NCBI GenBank assembly: GCA_031763025.1
Contig: JASSKH010000035.1
Location: 3,384,320-3,448,319 of the forward strand
Direction: 5' to 3'
DNA from: Macrocystis pyrifera
Taxonomy: Eukaryota > Sar > Phaeophyceae > Laminariales > Laminariaceae
Length of the DNA stretch: 64,000 nucleotides
Shown: piece after piece, positions 47,601 through 59,600 of the stretch
Layout: the number at the start of each line of letters is the position of its first letter
Position numbering within the stretch: position 1 is the stretch's first letter
Program-made: the position numbers and the translations under genes
Notes under the pieces: model-generated
What the model saw: the letters and a program-made list of their open reading frames with translations, nothing else
Databases searched by the model: none
What the model was told of the DNA's origin: nothing

Positions 47601-50600
47601 AGCATCTTTGTGGTAGGCGGATGCCAAGGCTCTTCCGCAGCAGCAGCTTAAAAGTGCAGCCCATTCTCCTACAGTAGCTCGCTCCACTGCTACTGTATCA
47701 ACAATATTTCTACTTACAGCAATTACGGGGGGGTCCGTACGAAGTAAATAGGACCAAGTATTGTTGGTAAAAAAAGGGAAATATATAGGTTTTTGTGTGT
47801 ACCGTAGGTCCCATTTACCATGGTCCCCCGTAGTAGCTCTCCCACTGTAGTAGCTTCCGTCCGACAGTAGAGTAGCTCGGCTACGGCAGTCCCCTGCAGC
47901 AGCTCTGCTACAAAATGTAGTTTTGCAGCAGCGCCGATGCCGCATCACGTGGTAGATCCACTTAAAACAGCCCCACAATAATAGCTTTTCTACAATAGCT
48001 CTGGCAACAATCGCTTTTCATTACACCGGTAACTACTACAACAGCAATTGCGCCACTACAGCAGTACGTTTGCTATTACGGGGGTCCACAGTTAATAGGA
48101 CCTATGGTATACATAAAAACCTACCAGGTATACATTTACCAATTTTTTACAAACAAAATTTGGTCCCGTTAACTATGGACCCCCGTAATAGAGTGTTGTT
48201 GTACCAAGTGAAACAAACAGCCCTGAAACAATAGCTCCTCTTATCAACAGTAGCTCTTCCATACCCGTGACCAACAGCTGTAGCACCACTTCATACTACA
48301 GCAGCAGTAGCATTGCTATTACTAGAGTCTTGTAGTACCGAGTAAACAGTCCTGAAACGCATACCTGGTATAATAGCTCTTCTTTACACCCGTAACTCTA
48401 CTACAATAGCAGTAGCTTTGCTACCGTGCTGTGGCACAGGTAAAACCAACAACCCTGAAACAATAGCCCTTCTACAATAGCTCTGTGAACAATAGCTAAA
48501 GCTGTAGGGCTACTCACAGTAGCTTCGCTCGAGTATGAGTGTTGTTTGTACCAAGCATGACAAACAGCCCAGAGACAATAGCTCTATCAACAATAGCTCC
48601 ACTATCAATACAACAGCAGTAGCTTTGCTACACTGTTGCAATACCAGGTACGAGGCACAACAGTAGACTTACTGCAGCTCTACAATAGCAATAGGCTTAC
48701 CTCCGCCATTTCCTCGGGATTGTCCATGGCGGACGGGTCCAGGTGAAAGGCCGTTGGGAAGCGACCGGCGTCAACCTGAGCGGAGGTGGACATGGAGGTG
48801 GAGATGGCGGGGGTTGAAAAACAAAAAAGGGAAGAGAGTACAGTATTGTGAAAACTGCTGCTGGTGCTGCTCAATGCTACTATTAATAGGTATCAGCCTT
48901 GCCGTGAATACTGTCCCCACCGCCGTACTTTCCTTTATATACCTGGAAACTATCGAGAGACCACACGGGCAGAGTGCTACCAAGCCCCCAGACACACGAA
49001 GTACACAAACAAATGCATATCTGGTACTCCGTAAAGCCTATATAGCCTATAGCCCAATCACGGTACGATGTTGCTTGATCCAACCACCACCCGTAGAACC
49101 TGGAAACAAGCAGAGCCATCCCCGCCCAATTGAAAAAGCTGCCCTTGCGCACGCACGCACCATACGCTACCCCCCCCCCCCCTCCCCCCCCTCCGCCCCC
49201 TGTTCGTGTAAGCCTTGACGGACAACTCCATCAACCGAACTCGGAGAAGAGCGGCTTTGAGCTATACAGAGTCTTATCCTTCATTCCTTCTTTCCTTGCT
49301 TGCTTAGGGGTCGAAAGGCGAAGCACTCCGCCCCTGAGTCTCCCTCCCGCCCCAGATTTCACGCGTGCATCTTGTTCGCCCCCCTTCCCACATCAGCACC
49401 CCGATCCCACCAGACACGCCTCCAAGCCCACCCCCCCCCCCCCCTCCCCTCCCCCCCATCCACTATTACGGCCGGACGCACAGTAGTAATCAGAACCGAA
49501 ATATTGTGTGTGAACATACGGGATACATGTTCTTTGGGTTCATCGTGATTTCTGATTACTGACAAGTAGTGTGTCCCCGAAACAGGACAGGACTGCAGTG
49601 TGCCCTATAACGGGGGACCATAGTAAATAGGACCAAATATTGTTAGCAAATATAGGTAAATATGTAGGTTTTTATGTACACCGTAGGTCCTATTAACTAT
49701 GGACCCCCGTGTTAAGAGGGTCAGTACTTGGCCCTGCTTGGAAAAAATGGTCGATAATCTACACCAACTCCTCCTTACATCAACCATCTTCGTTCCGACA
49801 ATTTTCCCGGGCGGTCGGGGCGGGGGTTATATACTCAGGGTCAGGGTTGTTGTTGGAAGTAAAAAAAAATATTTCAAACCTCCGAGAGATCGTGTACAGA
49901 TCATGTACAGATCATCTCCAGATCATCGATTCCAACTGCATTATCTAGAGCTTTCAGGTCAAATAGACATGATCTGTATGATCTGTACGATCTAGCTCCT
50001 GTTGCCGGGTGGGAGCCGTATACTCTGCGTGATCTAGGACATGTTTCCTGGGTTGGATCTGTACTACACAGATTCTGCGCAACACCTCATAACGGCCGGT
50101 AACGATCTAGATCATCTACCCGTAGGTGATCTATCTGCAGATGATCTATCTGTAGGTGATCTATCTGTAGATGACCTATCTGTACATGATCTGACGATCT
50201 GTACATGATCTATCTGAGGTGCGGAATATTTCAACCATTTTGTCGAAGGTATTATAGAAGCCAATTCAAAATACACGGCAATACATTGTCATACGAATGC
50301 GGCCATGCATAGCATGAGTCCACTACACACTGCTGCACCCCCACGTCGTCCCGACTGTGACCATGCACGAAATGAGTACTCCCACCCCCCCCCCCCCCGC
50401 CCCACCGCCACCCCTCTTCCAGTCACCAACACTACTCTCGTGCATGCATGCCATCGGCGTCTCACCCCCCCCCATGCATGAGATCGGGTACATCTCTCCT
50501 ATCGAGCACACCCCCCCTCCCCAGGCTGTGTACTCACCTGCGCCTTGGGTCGACAATCCACCACAAAGAAAAACAGGGGCTGCCTCTGCCTGAAGAGTCC

Positions 50601-53600
50601 TCCCCCCCCCCCGTCTCCAGACCCACCGCCTGCTGCTGCCGGCTCCCCGTTGTCCTCCTTGATGCTGTCCCCTCTCTCGGAAAGGCTGCGGCCTCTGCTG
50701 GAAACCCCGGTGACGACCTCTTTCGCGCTGACGGCGAGGCACAGCTGGGGCAGCGACAGCTCGATGGGGGCGGCGAGGCTATCCGGGTTCTCCAGAGGGT
50801 CAGAGCCAGAGCGGGCGAGCTGCAGCGAAAAACAAACACAAAATCACAAAGTCACAAATCACAAGTCACCAATGACTACGGACAATTACGTTTTTTTTTT
50901 TTTTTGTATTTGTAAAATCGGTATCGTATCGAAGTCGAGTAATACTACCGGTCGATATCCGACAAGCCACGGCCTTACCTTGAGATGCTTGAGGTCAGCG
51001 GCCAGCTTGTCTCCGGCGTTCTTCATCATCGACCGAACGCGCAGAAGCGAAGGGTGGCTCAGACCTTTAGCAGCTGCACCGAACACCATCAAAACACCCA
51101 ACACCCAACATCGGCAAAAAAGCGGCGTGCAAGCGCGTGGGAGGGAGCGGGGAGAGAGGCAAGTTCCTTGCGGTTCAAGACCCCGAGCGGTACGAAAAAT
51201 TCCTCACCTCAGACAAATCCGACAGATCATGTACAGATCATGTACAGATCAGACAGGTCATCGGTTCCCCCTTTATGATCTAGATCTTTGAGGGCAGATA
51301 GACAGAGGGTCTGCATGATCTGTATGATTTGAATGATCTAGCTCATGCTGCCGGGTGGGAGCCGTACAATCTGCATACGTGCGACAGTATGCACTTATAC
51401 ACAGATCGAGCACAGCATCTCATGACAGACAGGTTACGATCTAGACGATCGGTAGATGATCTGTCGGATGTGTGAGTCCTTGCAGAAGGCTGCTTTAAGG
51501 ATGAATAATACTACAGCAGTCTGTAGTTGGGACAACAAAATAACCCAAAACACAGTCAAAAATGTGGTCATCCCCCCGACCAAGAGGAGACCGACGCTGC
51601 CTGAGGGGCCCAGAGAGCTCGAGAGATAGCGAACAAAAAAGAAAAAGTTTGGCCTAACCTTAACCCTAAACCCTATAACCCTAAGTCGTTGAGGACCTCA
51701 GTCCCTTTGTGAGGACAAGCCACTCAATTTCAAGCGGTTTGTCCCCAAAGCCTAAAAAGGGTTAAACCGGCTATGAATAGTGCCACTCCGGGTGTCTGTC
51801 AATATGAGGACCGCTGTGTCTTCATATTAATGCATAAACTTTCATTATATTTCCGATCAGAGTGGTATGAAATACGAGTACGTCAGCGCACACCAACAGG
51901 AGGACCATGACATCATATCATATCACAGGATCGTCATCTAGGATCATGAAGTCATAGGATCATGCTGCCTGCGCCCGAATCACATGTTGGTATGACTCTT
52001 TCCAACCATTCCACTCGCTCGTACGTAGTGAAACACACGTTCCTTCGACCGAGAAACTGGCCGCTGCCGTAATGCGAGGACTACTCACTATTAACACTCA
52101 CCACTCACTACTCACTACTCACGTTGTGTGTGTCCGGTAGGATATTCCAGCGGTCGTTGTTCGTTGTTTGCGGGCTACTGATAGGACCATCTTCTCGTGG
52201 GATCAAGGTAGGAAGGCGTACACCCTAACCCGGCCCGTAACCCAATCCCCAACCCTAGGTCCGAAAACTAGCGAGAAACGCGACCGCGCCGCTCGTAACC
52301 CTAAACCCAACCCTACCCCCAACCCGGGCATGAAACGGCCCAAAAACTAGTGACAAACGCGGCTGCGCCGCTTTAGCATTTTTGCCAAGGGACGAATTGT
52401 GACTATTGATACTATAGCTACTGCTGTGTATGTAGTGCAGCAACCGTCATTTTTGTCGTGACGGTTTCCCCTCCATACTACAAATACGAACGCGTACATA
52501 TAATCGAATTAATCGAGTGATTCCAACGGTCATTTTTGTATTTTGTTGTCTTCACGTGTTTTCCCTTTACTATACTCCTACTGATGTCAAGTTCATCTAG
52601 TCATTCCAACCGTCACTTTTTTTGTCTTCCACGTGTTTCCCTCCTATGCTGTAATCAAAGCTATTACGGGGGTCCATAGTTAACAGGACCTATGGTGTAC
52701 ATAAAAACCTATATATTTGACTATTTTTACTAACAAAATTTGGTCCCGTTAACTATGGACCCCTGTAAAAGTCAACAAAGTAGTTCTGACCGCAATTTCT
52801 ATTAATAGTCGTCGAGTTTTTCCCTCTACGCTATAGGTGGAGTTAATCAAGCCAATAATCCAACCGCCATTTGTTGTGTCAACGTTTTTCCCTCCATACT
52901 GTAATCGAGTTATATACGGTATATACCATAATCAAAATGACCAAGCCCTTCTAAAAGCCCTTCCAGAAGGGCTGTCACCCCCACCTTACCAAGTAGTACT
53001 GCTGTATTTCAGACGGATACTTTCCACGTAGGGAGAAAATATTGCCGGTACGCATGTATATACTTGTTACCCTACTGCTCTACCTGTTATACCCCCCAGT
53101 AATGACCATACTGGAACTAACTATAAACTCGTTTGGGCTCGTCGATGATACTTTCCCGGTGGCTATTACTTTTTCCCCCCTTCCTACAAACAGCTTTTTT
53201 CGAGATATCCGGGCACACACGTCTACGAACAGCAGACCAGCTACCGCGGGCAAAAACACACAGCCATTTAGACCATTTTGAGCGGGGGACGCCATAAGAA
53301 ACCCCCCTCAGTCCCGAAATGCATCGACAGTTTCGTCATAAATATGAACACCGAAACGTTTCTTACCAAGGACAAAGTGGTAGTATAAAATGACTGTTTT
53401 CAATCGCTGGTCGCTGGAGCAACAAAAAAAAAAAACGTCACCAACATAAGAACGCCTGCACAACGGAATCGAAACCCACCAGCCGACGGATCCGATTCTG
53501 CTTGGCCTGCTGCTGCACCGGCCTTCGGTTGCCCAGCACCCTCTGCTAGGCCGGCTGCGTGCGCCCCCCCCGCCTCCACTGGCCGGCAGCGCTACCGTCG

Positions 53601-56600
53601 ATTCTCCCGTGCCGCCTGCATCTACCACGACCTTCCGAGCGCGCGCTCGAACCATCGCCTGGGGTGTGTGTGTGATGGAACACACACGCAAAGAAAAGCA
53701 CGGTTCCGTGCGGTGGGACGTTGACGTTGGTGCGAAAAGGAACAGGGTGAGCTGGCAGCTTTGGCGAGGAGAAGAGAAGGGAAATAAAAAAAGGGGGGGT
53801 GGGGCACGGTCGAGTTTTGGGGAAACGACCGATCTCACCGCAAACACAAACTGTGACTACTGTACACAGGCCATGTATGATCCACACAGCAACGCAACTG
53901 AAGAAGAAAAAAAAAAAAAAACGACCACCAAAATAAAAAAGAGAGCAACGCACAGACCATCTTGATACGCACGGACGACATCTCAATACGCGTGCAATGC
54001 TGGCAATATTCGCCGTTTCACTTTCGCTTTCGCTGCGGGCTCCAGCTAGCGTCAACGCCAATGGAGGTCAACTGATATTACATGGCCAAAAGTCCCGACG
54101 GCAAAGACACTGGAAGCACGTCTGCCGACGTTTTTTTCCCGAGGACATTTCGTTTTTCTGCTCAACCCCGACCGTTCCTTTCGAGCCAGAATTTGAGCAG
54201 ACCGGATACGAGCTCCTTGGTGTACGTACTCCCGTGAGTATGCCAAAGCGATGACGGCACTTTTCGTGTCCTCCTTCGGGGCGGACCTCGTCGCTCAAGT
54301 TTGAAAATGTGGTTCCAGGCGCTTGAATTTTTGGTTTCTTCTACTGTGGCCAAGTATTTTTTTTTCTGCTGTAGAACGAGCAGGAGGGACCCAGACGTCG
54401 TAACGAGTACGTTCCTCCTTCTCGTTTTTGAGCAGAAAAAAAAATACTTGGCTACAGTACAAGAAACCAAAAATTCAAGCGCCTGGAACCACATTTTCAA
54501 ACTTCAGCGACGAGGTCCGCCCCGAAGCAGGACACGAAGAGTGCTGTCCTCGCTTTGGCGCACTCACGGGAGTACGTACACCAAGGAGCTCATATCCGGT
54601 CTGCTCAAATTCTGGCTCGAAAGGAACGGTCGGGGTTGAGCAGAAAAACGAAATGTCCTCGGGAAAAAAACGTCGGCAGACGTGCTTCCAGTGTCTTTGC
54701 CGTCGGGCCTTATTTTGTGTTTCGTGGGCAGTGCAACACAGGTGGGTAGCCCCCCAACACCCCACCCTAACCCAAACCCCATCCCCAACCCCAACCCCAA
54801 CCCTGGGAGCTCCAATGGCATGTCCGAATCTCACACTGATCCGTCACATCACCTCGTGCTCCGCCTCGGCAATCTCGCCGATAAGCCCGAGGTGGTGTCG
54901 AAACGATTCCGGGGTCGCCAAATCCCCAGCGCCTCCGCCTCCTCGCACCACAAAACCAGGGGAGATTTCGATACCACCCCCGCCATATTGCCGTCACCCT
55001 TCCCACCTTCGCAGGTTAGGAGAGTGGCCATCTGGGCGGGGGAAAGGGTTTCCGCCAGAAGGAGGCGCAGGTGCGGTCCGGTCGCGGCCAGCAGCTCATC
55101 TCGACGGCGCAGCAAAGCAGCAATGAGCAAAAAGAACCTGCACGAGAAAACGCGACACCACAAAATGTCCGCCGGTCAGCCCGCCGTGGACGGGCACAGC
55201 AGGGGGGGAGGGTGTACTCATTTCATGCATGGCCGTAGTCGTATGACCATAGACCCCCGCATCCAACCAGCCAATCGAAAGAGGAACAGAAGAGACGCAA
55301 CACTGGAGCGACCCAAGGCGGACAGGACGGAAGAGAGCACGAGCACAACCCGCGACAACCGGGACAGCAACAACCAGTCCGAGCAAAGCATTTCAGACGA
55401 ACCGCGAGTATCCGCACAACTCCCGGGCCAGCACAGCACACAGCAAACAGCCAGCATCTTCATGGGCTACAGTATTACTACAAAGTGCAATGTCGGGACA
55501 GGGGGGGGTTAAGGAGGACTAGCAAAGGGTGGTTTTAGAAGTAAATGACTACTACGGGGGACCATAGTAAATAGGACCGAATATTGTTGGAAAAAAATAG
55601 GAAAATATATAGTTTTTTGTGTGCACTGTAGGTCCTATTTACTATGGTCCTCCGTAAAAAGAAAGCGGCACCACTATGGGGAACCATAGTAAATAGGAAC
55701 CAATATTGTTAGTAAAAATGTAATTATATACCAGGTAGGTTTTTGTGTGCACCGCAGGTCCTATTTACTATGGTCCCCCGTGATAGCATCTATCACTGCT
55801 GTGGCCGGCAACATAGTCCCCGTTTGATGCACAGATACGTACGTACATATCAGACTAACCCCAATGCATGCAATACAGCGGTATGATTAACCCTTTGCAA
55901 TACAGCGGTATGATTAACCCTTTGGCCACTGCGAAAAAAAGCATCGTATGCATACTTATGCATACCATAATTTCAAGTAACTTTTCCCCAAAACGGGGTT
56001 TCAGTTGTAAAGCATTAGTATTGCGGGGTGTGTTTACTATCTGATAGGGTATACCAACTTGTCCCTACAAATACGTATCATTTGTATATCAATAGTTAAT
56101 CCAAACAACCCTTATATAATGGGACTGAGTGGTATACTCTGGGGGGACCAAAGGGTACATACCCAGAGTCAAAAACAAACAAAAATATACCTGGGTACCC
56201 CGGAGACTATATATGCATTACGGTGTGTTATCTCTGTGTCGTAGTCTGTGACCACAGAGCTCGTATCTTTCTAGGGTGAAGAATCAGCACGGACACCGGG
56301 CTTGCTGGATGTCGACGAATAGAAGAACGGTTTAATGTGAAGACCACACACATATATAACCTTGTACTGGTAAGCACACCCTGCTAGGCCTGGAAATGGA
56401 TTCGTTTCAGTGCGTACAAAAAAAAAAAAAAAGAATGTCGCATGGTCGAGATCTGGGGGGGGGAAAGTTCAGTAAATCAACCAATCCTTGATGGGGGAGA
56501 AAAAAAAAAAACGTTGCCACCAAAAAAACACAAAAAAAAAAACTGTTCGATGATGCTGCCTCTCAAAAATACAATAAAAAGCTGCGCGGGGGTCGACGTC

Positions 56601-59600
56601 GCGGCGTTGAGCTACGAGCTGCACAAAAGCCAGCCTTGCTGCTATAGCACAAAGCGCGCTGCAGGTCAGCGCATAACCAAGCCTAGAGGGTAGATCAGCA
56701 GCGTAGACACGGACGCGCGAGCGTGAGTGAATCGCGCGTTCCTGGCGGCCCGTTGGGAATAGCGGCCGGCAGCACGAGAATGCTTCCCCCCCCCCGTGTG
56801 AAACATATCTAGTACAGATCAAGTCGCAGGCTACGCGGTCCTATTAATAGTTTACTGCTATGTGTTGGGCACGACGCATAAACGGCAAGAAAAACATACC
56901 CACAGACAGCCATCGACAATCGGCGACATGTTGCTATATGTACTGCACTTCCCCGAGACCGGGACTTCGACTGCGCTGCCCGCACCGCCGTGGAAGCGCG
57001 CCCCACCTCTAGCCCACAGGCAAGTTGTTGCTGTGCATGCAGCTAGCTGGGCGTGAGCCTTGCGGCCAAGGCCGCATTCACTACGCGCCTGAAGTTCTCC
57101 ATGGTGCTGTTGTACGTACTCGTACCTACCTCTTACTACCACTCTGTCCGGAAATGTAACGAACCGTTTATCTTCACATTTATACTTGAACCCCCCCCAT
57201 ATTTCCGGACATAGTGGCACGGTAGGGGATTTTTACTCGGTCGTTTTTTTTACGTGAGACAGCAGTGATTCGTTCGCATCTCAAAGCTAGGGGTGACCCG
57301 CTTCCCGCTGCATCAAGGCCCGATCACAGATGGCCTTCGCTGCGGCGGTGGCACCGGGTGTGATGGCAATCGCTCGGCGTGCGGTCGCGTTCATGTCTGG
57401 CTGCAGTGGCAAGCACCGTTTGCCCGATAAAACGAAGACTGGACGTCCTTGTTTTTTCCTTCTTCATCTCGGGATATTTTTTCTCGACTTTCTCATCAAG
57501 AATTGACTCATCAAGAGAGGGTCACAACCCATGGAGCAAATTTCTTGTCGGCTACTTGTCGGATTCAAGCGCAAGTTGCATTGCTGTGTGCACAAAGTCC
57601 TACGAATAGCAGAGGGGATGGCACGTATCGATTACATATTAATATCAAATAGTACTTCCCTACGTACAGAGAAAATACGAATATAACATGAAAAAAAGAA
57701 CTTTCGGCATATTTCCAATCGGATAGACGAAAAAAAAAAAACCAGATCAATTCATAGCCAGCTATCCCCTCTTTCTCCATTGATTGGACGTGTCCGTCGA
57801 ATGCACTCATTCCAATTCGTTTCCTGTGTAGAGCAATCAGGTATTCGCTGCAATCGTGAATGTACTCTAAAACCAAGAAATTAGGGTGGTGGCAAGCTAT
57901 GATAAAAATGTATATATATATGTATGAGCGGTTTGGCGAATAGACTCTGGACATTCTTCTACGTCTTAAAACGAATCAATTCCCAGGCCTACCTGCCTGC
58001 TATTACGGGGGTCTATAGTTAACGGGACCTATGGCATACATAAAAAGCTACATATTTAGGCATTTTTACTAACAATATTTGGTCCTGTTTACTATGGTCC
58101 CCCGTAATATTAAAACTATTAATAGTGCCGATTTCGGTGGTTTCGATTATCTGTCGTTTCCGTTAAAACACGCCGTTCATGGAACCGTAAATCGATATCG
58201 AAAACATCGATGGCATGCCTTGCTTTGCTTTGCTTTGCTTTGCTTGTGCACCAGCGATGAAACGAAAAAAAAAAAACATGAACCCTCTTGCCCTCCACAT
58301 ATAGCCATTTCTATCGTACTACAGTAGGTAGCCATCAACATCACGCCCATGAATGTGATGAGCAGAGGGCAGGGTGGTAAAGCACGTCTATTAAAAAAAC
58401 CCACGTCCGAGATACGCAACCCGTCTCAAGCACGCTTCCTGCCTCCAAAAATTACGCCGATGCATGCCCGAATATAAAACCACGTCCCCCTCCACCACCC
58501 CTGCCTCCCCCTCATCCCTTGTCCTCTGGATCGACGCATGCTGCTCTTAACTCTTACCTGGTAGTGCTCTAACCGCTGCACAAACTATCGAGGTCTCCTC
58601 CGATCAAGTTCCTCCCGAGATCGAGGCGCATTTGCAACGGGGTCAACTCTCCCTCTCTCGATAAGAACGCTGCATTGAGAATTTTCGATAAAAACGCCTA
58701 ATTGAGAACACTCGATGAAGAACGTTCGGTAAGAGCGCTCGATACGAACGCTCGATGAGGACGCTAGATAAAAACGCGTGCTCTTCAAAAGAACGCTCGA
58801 TAAAAAATGCGCTATAAGAACGCTCAACAAAGACGCTCTATAAAAAGGCTCGATACGAACGTTCCAATAAAAACGCTCTATTAAAAACACTTGATAAGCG
58901 CGCTCGATAAGAAAGCCTTAGAAGAACGCTGCAAAAGAGCGCATGCTCCCCGTAACAACGCGTAAAATAAGAAAACTCCAAAGCTCAATGAACAAAAAGC
59001 TCAATAAGAAAGCCCGGACAAGAACCCTCCACTAAAAACCACCACTCTCTCACCCGAAGTGCTTGTCGTGCCGAATGAGCAGATAGTCCCACAGAGGAAG
59101 CAGACAGCCCAGGGGAGCCGAGGCGCCCAGCCCCGCATTCGCGGCGACAAGCAACGACGGCTCCACAACGCCCTGCCCCTGGCCCTGCCCTTGCCCCGCG
59201 CGCCCCTCCGCCTCAACACCGTCGACCCCTGCTGCCGCCACCGCCGTCGTCGTTGACGCTGTCGCCGCGTGGGCGGAAGCGGGACTCCCCACGGAGAGGC
59301 GTCGCATCTGGAGGGACGGCGGGAGGGACGATTCGAGGTCGTCCACCATCGCGGCGGCTTCCTGGTCGAGGGCACTGGTCTCCGCGCGCGAAACGCTCGC
59401 CGCCGGAAGAGGCATTTCCCACCCGGGAAGCATCTGGAGCAGGGGGGGGAGAGGGGAGAGATGAAAACGTAGAAACGGCGGTAGACGAGAGGCCAAGGGC
59501 AAGGTTAAGTTGACGGAGACCGGCTACCTACGGTAACAAAGAGTGCCCGGCACACTCAGCGGGTAGGCAGTAAAACTCAGGGCAAACGACAACTCAACAA

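Larger units (their letters stand above)
47640..48690. repeat. Degenerate CAATAGCT/CTACAGTAG-type repeat field
   Basis: Between and around MITE copies 11 and 12, short units such as ACAATAGCTCTTCTACAATA and CAGCAGTAGCTTTGCTA recur irregularly over ~1 kb. Intronic. Confidence 0.65.

Noticed and set aside
47466..47978. 170-codon open frame on the minus strand
   Set aside because: Runs through a MITE and the degenerate CAATAGCT repeat field; no motif.
54162..54639. Two 112-codon open frames on opposite strands with almost the same protein sequence
   Set aside because: They are the two arms of the same palindrome read in mirror image; no motifs or splice sites.
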